From an uncultured Christensenellaceae bacterium (GTDB lineage Bacteria > Bacillota > Clostridia > Christensenellales > Borkfalkiaceae): a stretch of 24,206 bases of DNA. Location of the stretch: NCBI GenBank assembly GCA_910587625.1, contig CAJUMW010000002.1, positions 156,259 through 180,464 of the forward strand, in the 5' to 3' direction. The notes beneath the pieces are model-generated. The model was not told the origin of the DNA, searched no databases, and saw only the letters and a list, made by a program, of their open reading frames with translations. Position numbers and translations under genes: made by a program. Position 1 is the stretch's first letter. Each line of letters starts with the position of its first letter. This document shows positions 7,590 to 15,982 of the stretch, in pieces.

Positions 7590-8144
7590 TTATTTATCAC
7601 ATTCGAAAACAATTTCCGCATTCATAGCAGCGAAATTGCGTTGCTGCTCTTTATGTAGCTTGGGACGCTGTAAAAAGAATATGTCTACGGCTTCCCAAGT
7701 GAATACCCAAGCAAAAACGTCAATCATATTCAAAATAACCGCACTTGCATTTGTTGTGTTTTCCAAGATAATAGCCAATGCAAAGATGCAAGCTGAAAAC
7801 AGCAACATAATAATTGAACAAAACAAATTACGGCGTAATTCTTTCCAAGTGGTTTTATACTCATATCGATAATAATTTTTAATCGCTGTTTTATAAATTA
7901 CTTTTTCCGTTTCGTCTATTGCGTTGCTTGATATTATCAATTTAACTCCGCTGTCTTTCAAATTGTGCTTGATATTCAAATTCAAGAATTCCGCTGTTTC
8001 GCTATCTATAAGAGGGTTGCCTCTCACTGAAAGCGGTGAGAGAAAATTACTGTCGTCCGTAACGTTCATACGAATAATTCGTCTGTTGTTTTCGTCGCGT
8101 TCGTCGTTATCAATCAACTCTTGCTTCAATGTTTTATATTTCAT
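7590..8144 (-). CDS. Small membrane protein, two TM segments
   Basis: 184 residues; family not recognised. A charged N-terminal half (about 1-100) is followed by two hydrophobic helices (LFCSIIMLLFSACIFALAII and VILNMIDVFAWVFTW) and a basic then acidic tail. Its ATG overlaps the stop of the upstream CmpB-like gene (ATGA), so the two are translationally coupled and probably act together at the membrane. It is the last gene of the TetR-adjacent leftward operon. Confidence 0.75.
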   Translation of the reverse strand: MKYKTLKQELIDNDERDENNRRIIRMNVTDDSNFLSPLSVRGNPLIDSETAEFLNLNIKHNLKDSGVKLIISSNAIDETEKVIYKTAIKNYYRYEYKTTWKELRRNLFCSIIMLLFSACIFALAIILENTTNASAVILNMIDVFAWVFTWEAVDIFFLQRPKLHKEQQRNFAAMNAEIVFECDK

Positions 8145-8905
8145 TGTTTTACCTCATTATCGACTGTTGCAATTTCTTCGATTGCATCCGAATTTATCGC
8201 AACCGTATCTTTGGAAGGTTTTGTTTTTCTCAACTGCTCCGGGAACGCTTTATATAAACGCGAAGATTTAATTTTCTCATTTAATTTCTGCATCTTATCA
8301 TTCATGGCAAGAGTAGAGGCTGCAATTTTACCACCTATCGCATTTGACGATTTTTTCAAAGCGTCGCTGATTTTTTCAAGCGCGGCATAATTCTTTTTGT
8401 AAGTAATGAGTTGAATGACCGTGAATATTGCATCTACGACAAACACAGTACAAAGAATGCCGCATATTATGTATTTCGCCAAATCGGGTGTAATTCGTAC
8501 AAGATTTGCAATCATCGGATGGATCAAATCCACTACGATAACGCAGGCTAATCCCCATAGTATGGAATATTTCAAACAAACATAACCCTTAATATTAAAA
8601 TGTTCTTTTGAATAATCCCACCATTTTGTTTTGAATAGTTTTTCGAGAATAAATCCTACGATAAACTCTAAAACGCTTGTGAGTATGAGCGACGCTATAA
8701 ACAGTACGAATACGTTTATATTGATAGGCGTTAAACTCAGCAATACCAAAACTACACCCGCCCCGTAAATGGGGCACCAACAGCCGTTTAGAAAACCACG
8801 ATTCTCAAATTTGCCTCTTTTCAATGCGGCGTGAATAACCTCTACGCACCAACCGAGTATTGCATAAATAAAGAAATACAGCGCATATTCCAAAACCTTT
8901 TCCAT
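8141..8905 (-). CDS. CmpB/DUF1113-type putative ABC-transporter membrane protein
   Basis: 254 residues. The N-terminal domain has about four to five helices and the family text GWCVEVIHAALKRGKFENRG and NGCWCPIYGAGVVLVLL, which I recognise as the 'putative ABC-transporter type IV' family (PF06541). Beyond about residue 165 there is a helical, charged cytoplasmic tail (KNYAALEKISDALKKSS). The actual substrate or role of this family is not established. It lies 32 bases after the TerB-like gene and overlaps the next gene by four bases. Confidence 0.8.
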   Translation of the reverse strand: MEKVLEYALYFFIYAILGWCVEVIHAALKRGKFENRGFLNGCWCPIYGAGVVLVLLSLTPININVFVLFIASLILTSVLEFIVGFILEKLFKTKWWDYSKEHFNIKGYVCLKYSILWGLACVIVVDLIHPMIANLVRITPDLAKYIICGILCTVFVVDAIFTVIQLITYKKNYAALEKISDALKKSSNAIGGKIAASTLAMNDKMQKLNEKIKSSRLYKAFPEQLRKTKPSKDTVAINSDAIEEIATVDNEVKQ

Positions 8906-8937
8906 GAGTTTGTACCTCTATGCAAACGGAGCGTAAT

Positions 8938-9390
8938 TTACGCTTTGCAAAGTTGGCGAATATATCGTTTTTCCTTTAACGATATTTTACCGTCAACCGA
9001 CGTTATCAAAAGACATAATGATATGATGTCCGCGGCCAACGCTTCGTCGCATACGGAAATAATGGATATCATCTCTTTCGTATATTTTGTAATCTCTTTT
9101 TTAATATCCTTCGCAAGTCCGATTGCTTGTTTTGCGGAAATAAAATCAAAATCATTTCCGAATGCTTTGACGAGTGAAGGATAGATATATAGGTAGTCCT
9201 TTTCGTTAATCGAATTGTCAGATACGACGGAGCCGATAATAAACGTAACGAGCGTTTTCACGGGATCAAGCGGAATATTCAAACCGCTTAATCCCTTTAT
9301 AACGGAAACTGATTTTTCCGCAAGTATAACGCCACGTTCAATGGGGTTGAGTGCTTCCAATTCATTACAAAGCTTTTTGAATTCAAACAT
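8938..9390 (-). CDS. TerB-like domain protein
   Basis: 150 residues when started at the ATG at 9390, chosen because AGGAGG lies just upstream. A longer frame reaching 9453 would overlap the permease gene and has no such site. All-helical, with TerB-like features: acidic/hydrophobic helices and the ending LLITSVDGKISLKEKRYIRQ, a D.KIS.KE pattern typical of tellurite-resistance TerB domains. TerB-like proteins often sit with membrane and stress systems; no tellurite function should be assumed here. It starts 19 bases after the permease stop in the same operon. Confidence 0.7.
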   Translation of the reverse strand: MFEFKKLCNELEALNPIERGVILAEKSVSVIKGLSGLNIPLDPVKTLVTFIIGSVVSDNSINEKDYLYIYPSLVKAFGNDFDFISAKQAIGLAKDIKKEITKYTKEMISIISVCDEALAADIISLCLLITSVDGKISLKEKRYIRQLCKA

Positions 9391-9409
9391 AATATTTCCT
9401 CCCTGCGCC

Positions 9410-10981
9410 TTATAAAGGTAAATCCTTTTTGGTGAATTTAATAGAACCAACAACGTAACCGATTACTCCAAGCACAAGCAAAATCGCAAACTTCCAAAGG
9501 AATGTCAACGTGCCGTCAATAATCGAAATTGCATCAAACAGCGTGATAATCGTTACGTAATTGAAATTGTTCAATGCGTCCAGTCTGACGACTTTGGGGA
9601 TAACGGGACTGCCGAACAGACCGAGCATAGCCGCAACGAGAGAGAAAATGCTGAGTCCGCCGCCAATCGCCATCGAGCGTTTACTTCTGTCAAACCAGCA
9701 CGACGTCAAGAAGCAAAGCCCCGATAAAGCAAAAAGAACGAGGAACGCTCCCAAATTCAAAAGCACAAGCTCTCCGTACGAAAGCACTACCTTGCTACCT
9801 ACAATCGCAAGACAAATGCATCCCGTAATAGTTGTAAGCGAGAACATGCAGAGCAACGAACATATCAGATATAATGCTTGCGTGAATACAACCGTCTGCC
9901 GTTTTGTAGACGTAGAAAGCACATACGCCATAGAACCGCTGTCGACCTGACCGGCGACAAGATTGTTTGATGCCATAATGACGTAAATGATAGGCAGCAA
10001 CAACCCTGCTAACTTATAGAATATCGAACCTACCACAAGGCTGTACAAGTCGATTTTACCGATTTCTTCCAATGCGGAAGATACTTCCCGGGGGAGCGAA
10101 GCAAGCAAACTTACTGCTATATCGCCCGAAATATCTTGTTTAATCTGAGCGAGTTTTACCGCATATTCGCTTTCGCTTAAATTGTTATCCAAAAGGCTTA
10201 TTTCGTAATCAAGCCTGTTACGATATGTAATTACAGTATTTATTGCGGTTTTCTTGACGTTTGCATAGCTGTATCCGAAGCTTTCGTATTTTTCGAGAGT
10301 TACCCCGAAACTTTCAAGTTCTGCAAGCATCTTATCGACGTTCTCTTGTTTGGTAATATTACCTGCAAGAAATATCGAAGAGCAGTATTCGCTTCTCTCG
10401 TGTATATAGTCCGAACGGTCTTCGCTTTTCAGATAGCTTGCTATATCGCCCATAAAGCAATGCGTCATTAGCGGCAGTGCGTGGTTTTCCGGTATATCTT
10501 CATTATGTGCAGTGTAGAATTCGTCAAACATTCCGTTTGGATTTATTGCATACATAACCGAGCCGAGCATTTCCTGCGCTTCTGCGCTTTCATGCGTATA
10601 TTGAGGATTTACTTCAAGCGCCTTAGCATAAATGTACTCCTGAATTTGTTCGCAGGATTTTGCATAAGCCGAAACAAAAGCTTTTTGCGGATCGGTTGGA
10701 TTGGCTATTAATTCTTCTGAAATGTTATTCAAAAACAGTTCGTCGAATTCTTCCATACCGTCAACTTCGTTTTCGTAGTAGTTGATTGCACGAACTTCCA
10801 TCGCGGCGGTAATTTCTTTATCGATAATCGTATCTTCGACTGCCGTTATCGTAGAGCCTATGCTGTCGCTTCCGCTGATAAGCATAACGCAAGCAAGCAT
10901 AAAACATACGGCAAACGTAATAATTGCCCACATAGTGCCGTTTGCCTTGCAGGACTGTTTGAATAGTGCTTTACTGAACAT
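9410..10981 (-). CDS. ABC-2 type permease
   Basis: 523 residues. First membrane helix at about 18-38 (WAIITFAVCFMLACVMLISG), then an extracytoplasmic insert of roughly 270 residues. A C-terminal block of five helices follows, including GLLLPIIYVIMASNNLVAGQ, then VDSGSMAYVLSTSTKRQTVV. This arrangement is typical of Firmicutes ABC-2 exporters of unknown substrate paired with one or two separate ATPases. Its start overlaps the upstream ATPase gene by 11 bases, which implies a shared complex. Substrate not determinable; drug, peptide or lipid export are the usual possibilities. Confidence 0.88.
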   Translation of the reverse strand: MFSKALFKQSCKANGTMWAIITFAVCFMLACVMLISGSDSIGSTITAVEDTIIDKEITAAMEVRAINYYENEVDGMEEFDELFLNNISEELIANPTDPQKAFVSAYAKSCEQIQEYIYAKALEVNPQYTHESAEAQEMLGSVMYAINPNGMFDEFYTAHNEDIPENHALPLMTHCFMGDIASYLKSEDRSDYIHERSEYCSSIFLAGNITKQENVDKMLAELESFGVTLEKYESFGYSYANVKKTAINTVITYRNRLDYEISLLDNNLSESEYAVKLAQIKQDISGDIAVSLLASLPREVSSALEEIGKIDLYSLVVGSIFYKLAGLLLPIIYVIMASNNLVAGQVDSGSMAYVLSTSTKRQTVVFTQALYLICSLLCMFSLTTITGCICLAIVGSKVVLSYGELVLLNLGAFLVLFALSGLCFLTSCWFDRSKRSMAIGGGLSIFSLVAAMLGLFGSPVIPKVVRLDALNNFNYVTIITLFDAISIIDGTLTFLWKFAILLVLGVIGYVVGSIKFTKKDLPL

Positions 10982-11885
10982 TGGTGTTATCTCCTTTATT
11001 TTCCAATAATATAGATTTGAAATGTTTTTCCAAAGTGTACGGAAGTTCGGAAATGAATTTTACGTTATATTTTTTCAATACTTTCAACAAATCCCCCGTT
11101 GCGTCAGACGGAATACTTATCGTAACCTGATTATACTGACCCTGCAATCTTACGACTTCGTATTTTTCGGTTAAAAACTTTGAATAGTCTGCCGTCGTAT
11201 TAAATTCTATTTTAAATTCTTTAATCGGACGGTCATGAATATCCGTCATATTTGTTATTTCCGCGATATGCCCGTTATCGATAAGTGCAACTCGGTCGCA
11301 AGTCGTTTCGAGTTCTTCGTACATGTGGCTGCTGATAAAAATTGTTTTCCCCTTAGCGTGTTCCTCTTTCAGAATATCGAGGAAGGCTACCCGCATAAGA
11401 GGGTCTAACCCTGTAGTGGGCTCATCGAGAATGATAATCGGCAAATCCGCCATGAGCGCAGCTACAAGCGCAGTTTTTTGCTTCATGCCTTTGCTCATGC
11501 GTTTTAAGTTTGCGCGCGGATCAAGTTGCAGCCGTTCAATGAGTTGATTGGCATAACTCATATCCTTTAAGCCGAGAAATTCCGCTTGGCTTTTTAAGAA
11601 ATCTATGCCCGTTTTTAAGTCGGGAAAAGCGATTTCTCCGGGGACATAGCCTATGTTTTTAACGATTTCGCTGGAATGTTCCCACGAGCTCAATCCGTTT
11701 ACATACGCCGTTCCGTCGGTCGGTTTAATAAAGCCTAAAATGCTACGGATAGTGGTGGTTTTTCCGCTGCCGTTCGTGCCCACGAAACCAAGCATTTCGC
11801 CTTGCTCGATTTTTAAATTTATATCGAATATGCCCCGTCCGTCGCCGTAGTCTTTGGTCAGACCTTTTATTTCTATAACGTTCAC
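10971..11885 (-). CDS. ABC transporter ATP-binding protein (second)
   Basis: 304 residues. Walker A GTNGSGKTTT (Thr in place of the usual Pro after the first Gly), degenerate signature MSKGMKQK instead of LSGGQ, Walker B IIILDEPTTGLDP, and switch His in IFISSHMYEE. A C-terminal extension of about 80 residues after the ATPase core is typical of the bacitracin/CcmA-type exporter ATPases. It overlaps both neighbours (4 bases upstream, 11 downstream). With the other ATPase it probably forms a heterodimer serving the ABC-2 permease. Confidence 0.9.
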   Translation of the reverse strand: MNVIEIKGLTKDYGDGRGIFDINLKIEQGEMLGFVGTNGSGKTTTIRSILGFIKPTDGTAYVNGLSSWEHSSEIVKNIGYVPGEIAFPDLKTGIDFLKSQAEFLGLKDMSYANQLIERLQLDPRANLKRMSKGMKQKTALVAALMADLPIIILDEPTTGLDPLMRVAFLDILKEEHAKGKTIFISSHMYEELETTCDRVALIDNGHIAEITNMTDIHDRPIKEFKIEFNTTADYSKFLTEKYEVVRLQGQYNQVTISIPSDATGDLLKVLKKYNVKFISELPYTLEKHFKSILLENKGDNTNVQ

Positions 11886-12814
11886 GCTAATGCACCTCCG
11901 AAATCTTTATCTTCTTTATAGAATTTCATAAAATAGTCTTCAAGCGATTCTCTGCGGTTGCTGAACTTGCTTACGTTATAGTCTGACAACATTGCAATAG
12001 TTGCGTTTATATCTTCGTCATTAACAGAGACAAAGAGATTGAGTTTATCGTCTTTGAGAACTTCAAGCGAGGGGATAGTATGCGCACCTTTCACAAATGA
12101 ATTTTTGTCCTTGATCGTTCTGAAATCAATTTGGTAGAACTTTTTGGAAGCGTGCTTCAAATCATCTGCAACGAATTCGGAAACGATTTTACCGTCTTTA
12201 ATAATGGCAATTCTGTCGCAAGTGGAATCTATCTCGGAGAAAATATGGCTTGAAAGCAATATCGTTTTTCCAAGTCTTTTTTCCTCGTGAATAAACTCAA
12301 TGAATTTGTTCTGCATTACGGGGTCAAGCCCGCTCGTCGGTTCATCCAAAATCAAAACTTCGGGATTGCCCATAAAGGCGGTTACAACAGCAAGCTTTCG
12401 TTTTACGCCGAGGCTCATACGTTTGGTGTCGCCTTTTAATACCGCATCCGAAAGTTCGAACATTTCCAGCATTTGCGAAAGGCGTTCGGCATTATGAATT
12501 TTTTGCAAGTCTTGCATCATGCGGATAAATTCCCAGCCCGTAAGCCCTGCCGGCAATGCAATTTCGCCCGGTATGTATCCGACGCGGTTCAATATCTCAT
12601 GGTAATGTTCAAAGGTCGGTTTGCCGAAAATCAATGTTTGTCCGCTGTCAGGGGATGAAAATCCCATCAAATGGCGTATTGTTGTTGATTTACCTGCGCC
12701 GTTAGGGCCTAAGAAGCCGAACACTTCACCTTTGCCCACACCGAAACTCACGTCGAACACACCGCGCCCGGAACCGTAGTCTTTGGTTAGGTTTTGTACT
12801 TCGATTACGTTCAT
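11882..12814 (-). CDS. ABC transporter ATP-binding protein (first)
   Basis: 310 residues. Walker A GPNGAGKSTT, signature region MSLGVKRKLA (again not canonical LSGGQ), Walker B VLILDEPTSGLDP, switch His in ILLSSHIFSE. It is similar to the following ATPase in length and in its first line (both begin MNVIE...LTKDYG.GRG.FD), so the pair arose by duplication. It is the first gene of the six-gene leftward operon; AAAGGAG precedes the ATG. The divergent TetR gene lies 163 bases away and is the likely regulator. Confidence 0.9.
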   Translation of the reverse strand: MNVIEVQNLTKDYGSGRGVFDVSFGVGKGEVFGFLGPNGAGKSTTIRHLMGFSSPDSGQTLIFGKPTFEHYHEILNRVGYIPGEIALPAGLTGWEFIRMMQDLQKIHNAERLSQMLEMFELSDAVLKGDTKRMSLGVKRKLAVVTAFMGNPEVLILDEPTSGLDPVMQNKFIEFIHEEKRLGKTILLSSHIFSEIDSTCDRIAIIKDGKIVSEFVADDLKHASKKFYQIDFRTIKDKNSFVKGAHTIPSLEVLKDDKLNLFVSVNDEDINATIAMLSDYNVSKFSNRRESLEDYFMKFYKEDKDFGGALA

Positions 12815-12855
12815 TTATCAATCAACTCCTTTCTGAATTTTACTCTGTAATTATC

Positions 12856-12953
12856 TTTACAGTGTTGACATTTGCCGTATAAATCAATTATAATAGTACA
12901 AAACGCGAAGGGAAAGTACAATTTTAACCACACTGTAAAAATATAAACACTGT
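12856..12953. promoter_or_regulatory. Divergent promoter region with repeated ACACTGT operators
   Basis: A plus-strand promoter, TTGACA (12865-12870), 18-bp spacer, TATAAT (12889-12894), points to the tetR gene. TTTACAGTGT (12856-12865) overlaps its -35 box. The exact reverse complement ACACTGTAAA is at 12930-12939, with a further ACACTGT at 12947-12953. Such repeated half-sites between divergent genes fit autoregulation by the TetR protein and co-control of the ABC operon. A minus-strand promoter was not pinned down. Confidence 0.6.
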
Positions 12954-12977
12954 CTTAAAATTGTATAAAAAGTAACT

Positions 12978-13544
12978 ATGAAAGTTAAAAATCTCAATAA
13001 TTCGTCTGTTAAAACAAAGCGACTTATAAAAAACACGTTTATTCAGATGCTGTCCGAAAAAAAGGAAGTAGGCAAAATCAGTGTGAGCGAGCTTGTAGAA
13101 CGGGCGGAAATCAGTAGGGCAACGTTTTATGCACACTTTGACGATATATATTCTGTGGTGGAAGAATTTGAGCGTGAGATTATAGACGAATTCTTTACAA
13201 ATGCAAAACTTCTCGCAACCGACGATTACGAGAAGTTTTTCGAGGCGCTCTTTGCTTTTATGAAGCAGAACAACGATAATTATAAAATGATGTGCAAATC
13301 GGACGAAGTGCTGTTTTCCGCAAAAAAGCTTGCCACACTTGGCATCAATAAGTTTATGGAGCTCATCAATAGCGACCCGCATATCAAAAACCGCAAATTT
13401 ATCGAATTGGAAATAAGTATATTTATCGAAGGCTTGCTTTTTGAATACGTAACGTATTGTCGTGGTTTAACCGCTATCACGCCGAATGAATTATATATCT
13501 ACGCCAAGAGTTGGTATGAAAAATTCATGAAGGATCGTTGCTGA
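12978..13544 (+). CDS. TetR/AcrR family transcriptional regulator
   Basis: 188 residues. N-terminal helix-turn-helix: KTKRLIKNTFIQMLSEKK, then SVSELVERAEISRATFYAHF and DDIYSVVEE, the classic TetR three-helix DNA-binding pattern (residues about 12-60). The all-helical C-terminal part should bind an unknown ligand. It is divergent from the ABC exporter operon, with ACACTGT repeats between, so it probably represses the exporter until its substrate appears. The start codon at 12978 lacks a strong Shine-Dalgarno sequence. Confidence 0.9.
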   Translation: MKVKNLNNSSVKTKRLIKNTFIQMLSEKKEVGKISVSELVERAEISRATFYAHFDDIYSVVEEFEREIIDEFFTNAKLLATDDYEKFFEALFAFMKQNNDNYKMMCKSDEVLFSAKKLATLGINKFMELINSDPHIKNRKFIELEISIFIEGLLFEYVTYCRGLTAITPNELYIYAKSWYEKFMKDRC

Positions 13545-13564
13545 AAATTTTACACCATAAATAC

Positions 13565-13600
13565 CAAAAGCTCTCGGACAATTTGTCCGAGAGCTTTTGT
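13565..13600 (+). terminator. Terminator of tetR
   Basis: Nearly perfect stem of about 15 bp: CAAAAGCTCTCGGAC pairs with GTCCGAGAGCTTTTG around a short loop. The right arm carries the T-run. It lies 21 bases after the tetR stop codon. Confidence 0.85.
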
Positions 13601-13693
13601 CGTTGATTAGAAGTTTAACTATTTATTACCGAAATAAAAAGTAAATCCGAACCACTCACTTGTAACAAGTATAGAGTTCGGATTATACTCTTT

Positions 13694-13716
13694 TGGTGCA
13701 CCTTCAGGGACTCGAA
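13694..13716 (-). other. Attachment site: tRNA 3' end (att core), left end of element
   Basis: Read on the minus strand, these 23 bases are a perfect tRNA 3' part: T-loop TTCGAGT, T-stem side CCCTG, acceptor side AAGGTGC, discriminator A and encoded CCA. It resembles a tRNA-Lys 3' end of Clostridia. The bases beyond (CTTTGC in place of the expected T-stem complement) are not tRNA. So the tRNA is cut at the T-arm, as expected for an integration core 117 bp from the integrase stop. The intact tRNA should lie at the other end of the integrated copy and is not in this window. Confidence 0.75.
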
Positions 13717-13808
13717 GCAAAGAATAAGTCAAAAAGGCGCGTTTTAGGGCAAAAATAATATAATTCCAATGAATTTTATTGAATTTTAATAAAAATATTT
13801 AATCCGTT

Positions 13809-13829
13809 TTGGGGGAAATTTGGGGGCAA
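13809..13829. repeat. Candidate integrase arm-type repeats, left end
   Basis: TTGGGGGAAA (13809) and TTGGGGGCAA (13820), same orientation and 11 bp apart, lie immediately beyond the integrase stop. The second decamer is identical to 7128-7137 at the opposite end of the element. The matching pairs support 13694 and 7211 as the two ends. Confidence 0.55.
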
Positions 13830-13832
13830 CGC

Positions 13833-14831
13833 TCAATATTTGAACTTTTCCCCCTCTTTTAAAAGGAAGTCATCGGATAAATCTGTGTATGTATCTCCGA
13901 GAGCGCCGAGAGAGTGTCCGACAAACTCCATACGGGCAACGTCCGCGATTCCGCATTCTTGGCAGCGAGTGTAAAACGTTGTTCGCAAATCATATAAAAT
14001 ATGATTTGATAAAATTTCGTTTATTTTATCTCGCATATATTCGACCCGTGGGAATTTAAATTCGGTAACGTTCTCGAGGTACGGTCTAAGCATAGGAGTA
14101 ATAGGAATTTTTTTGTACTCGACAGTTTTTGATTTGCGTTTGCTGTTTACTGCGACAATAAATTTTCCCTCGATACGAGCCGTTTTATATTCGTTGGGTC
14201 GTAACCCTGTATAAAGAGCAACGGCAAACAGCAATTGATAACGGGTATTAGCTGTTTTTTCGAGTAGTAATTTTTCTTCTTCTCGCGTTAAAGCTTTGCC
14301 GTGCTTGCGCTGATGACGTTCTTTATAGATAATCGATAACGGGTTGCGCTCAATGATTCCGTGAGCAATAGCCATTTTGAAAATGACGTTTAAAAGGGAG
14401 TAGACCTCTTCGGAAGTGCGATAAAGTTTTTTGTTCTCGAGCTCATCGATTAAAGCTTGGCATTGTGCCGGTGTAATTTGACGTATCGGAATAGACTGAA
14501 AAGTCGGCTTTAAGTAATTGTTGTAACGGTACGTATCGTTTTCGAGAGTGAGAGGTTTAACTTTACGCTTTCGGAAATTTTCAAAGTAGTACATCGCAAA
14601 TTCGTGGAACGTTGACGGCACTTTTGGAAATTGCTTTCGGTATTCGGCTTCTTTAAAAGCTTCAACAAATTTAATTTTAAGCTCGTCAAGAGTTTTTGCC
14701 GATACGGATAAATTAAACCCGTGCCGACGATATCGCGCTTCGAAGCTGCAAGAGGTTGTGCTGCGTTTGCGTTTACGGTAGCTGATAGTCTGACCTTCCG
14801 CTCGGAAGGTTTTTTTAATTGATTTAGGCAT
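13833..14831 (-). CDS. int: Tyrosine recombinase/phage integrase
   Basis: 332 residues. A basic N-terminal arm-binding region (KKTFRAEGQTISYRKRKRS), a SAM-like core-binding domain (about 70-165) and a C-terminal catalytic domain. Catalytic residues visible: Arg in YTGLRPNEY, Arg283 in YDLRTTF, His306 in GHSLG and nucleophile Tyr315 in DTYTDLSD. The usual first His of the HxxR box is Tyr280 here, a substitution seen in other active integrases. It lies next to the tRNA-derived core and arm repeats, so it catalyses integration and excision of this element. AAGGAG precedes the ATG. No excisionase is recognisable; the 76-residue ORF upstream is the closest candidate by position. Confidence 0.92.
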   Translation of the reverse strand: MPKSIKKTFRAEGQTISYRKRKRSTTSCSFEARYRRHGFNLSVSAKTLDELKIKFVEAFKEAEYRKQFPKVPSTFHEFAMYYFENFRKRKVKPLTLENDTYRYNNYLKPTFQSIPIRQITPAQCQALIDELENKKLYRTSEEVYSLLNVIFKMAIAHGIIERNPLSIIYKERHQRKHGKALTREEEKLLLEKTANTRYQLLFAVALYTGLRPNEYKTARIEGKFIVAVNSKRKSKTVEYKKIPITPMLRPYLENVTEFKFPRVEYMRDKINEILSNHILYDLRTTFYTRCQECGIADVARMEFVGHSLGALGDTYTDLSDDFLLKEGEKFKY

Positions 14832-14857
14832 TTTAGAAATCTCCTTATCGGTTAGCT

Positions 14858-15088
14858 TTAAAATACCGTAAATATCTCCGTTTTCCTGTTCTGAAAAGTA
14901 ATCTTGTTGTGGAACCTCCTTTGTGCCCGGAAATGAAATAATTTCCGCACCATTTTTTTTAGTTCAGAATTACGCGTGTTGTCTACCACAATACGTAAAT
15001 CGGGCAGTTCTTCGGAAAGCTCTCCGTAGAACAGAGTTAGTTCTTGAATAAATCCGAGAAGCTTATCCAAAATTTGTTGTGTTCTCAT
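14858..15088 (-). CDS. Small protein upstream of the integrase
   Basis: 76 residues from ATG 15088, chosen because AAGGAG lies 7-8 bases upstream; the longer frame to 15148 has no such site. It begins MRTQQILDKLLGFIQELTLF, a helical amphipathic segment, and ends in a basic stretch (RKLFHFRAQRRFHNK). No family recognised. It is 26 bases before the integrase gene and co-directional, so co-expression is likely. A recombination directionality factor or a repressor-linked regulator are possible but unsupported by sequence. Confidence 0.55.
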   Translation of the reverse strand: MRTQQILDKLLGFIQELTLFYGELSEELPDLRIVVDNTRNSELKKMVRKLFHFRAQRRFHNKITFQNRKTEIFTVF

Positions 15089-15214
15089 AAAAAATACTCC
15101 TTTCGGCAAATGTGCCTGCGGAGTACATTTTAATACAAAAAACGGCAAAAAACTTAATTACTTTTTAAGAATTAAAATAGTAATTAGGTTAAAATCTTGA
15201 CAAATTGTAAATTA
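15089..15214 (-). promoter_or_regulatory. AT-rich intergenic region, possible int promoter
   Basis: 126 very AT-rich bases between the nuclease-like gene and the 76-residue ORF. AATTACT...AGTAATT (7-bp arms, about 15157-15187) could form a hairpin, and TTAAAAT-like -10 text exists on the minus strand. A separate promoter for the small ORF and integrase is plausible, but no convincing -35/-10 pair was found. Confidence 0.3.
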
Positions 15215-15949
15215 TTATTCATCTATATAATTTATTTCACCTTTTTTATATTTCGCAAGTTTTATATCTAATGAAGTATCTACATCTTTCATATCTTTTT
15301 CATATGTACTGATTAGGGTTATTTTTTTCTCTTTATACTTTGGAATTTTATACTCTTTTCTTTTTGTATATTCTAAATTGCTTTCATCAAATCCCCAATG
15401 TTCAAGGTAAATATCTAATTCAGGCAAATAGAAATCAGGGTGAAATATTTCTGTATCAATTACTAAAGCCTTTTCATATGCATGAGCAATTTTGTGCTCG
15501 AAAAGATAGTTGTCAATATCGCGTTCCGATTTGGATTTAACAACGTGTCCATCTTTACATACATATAAGCCTTCGTATGATTCGTCAAGTAATTCTAATT
15601 GTTGGTCTTTTGCAACAGTTATTTTTAATAACAACGTTTTATTGCGGTATTTAGCAAAACAAGTCTTACAGAAAATAAATTCTCCGCTCTCGTTTTCACA
15701 AAGTAAGCATTTTTTTGAGTTTTGATTATCTGTAGGTTCTTTAATTTGATTTTCAATAACTATGGTTCTTTTGCATTCACATTGCTTATTAGTTTCGTGC
15801 CATTTACCGCAGTCAGAACATTGTTCTATTTCTTTATTGAAAAGCATTTGACTGTGCTTATAGCATAAACCGTCTTTGCGTGGATGCTTGCCATAAACTA
15901 AATAAGTAGATGTTCCGCAAATTGGACAATGCTTATCGTTTGTATTCAT
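15215..15949 (-). CDS. Zinc-ribbon protein with PD-(D/E)XK nuclease-like domain
   Basis: 244 residues. Three cysteine modules come first: CPICG...GLCYKH (about 8-32), CSDCGKW...CEC (about 40-55) and CLLCENE...FCKTC (about 79-98), each able to bind zinc. The C-terminal half reads as a restriction-like nuclease core: KSKSERDIDNYLFEHKI (catalytic-type Glu), then FHPDFYLPELDIYLEHWG (PD...E), then a Lys-rich helix and ITLISTYEKDM. Similar cores occur at the ends of some UvrD-type helicases and in stand-alone defence genes. In the lysogeny arm beside the repressor it is probably cargo expressed in the lysogen, so a defence or superinfection role is a reasonable inference. No DNA partner enzyme (methylase, helicase) is present. 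Start at ATG 15949 after AAGGAGATAAT. Confidence 0.65.
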   Translation of the reverse strand: MNTNDKHCPICGTSTYLVYGKHPRKDGLCYKHSQMLFNKEIEQCSDCGKWHETNKQCECKRTIVIENQIKEPTDNQNSKKCLLCENESGEFIFCKTCFAKYRNKTLLLKITVAKDQQLELLDESYEGLYVCKDGHVVKSKSERDIDNYLFEHKIAHAYEKALVIDTEIFHPDFYLPELDIYLEHWGFDESNLEYTKRKEYKIPKYKEKKITLISTYEKDMKDVDTSLDIKLAKYKKGEINYIDE

Positions 15950-15982
15950 ATTATCTCCTTAGCATTTATTGACAGATAGGCG

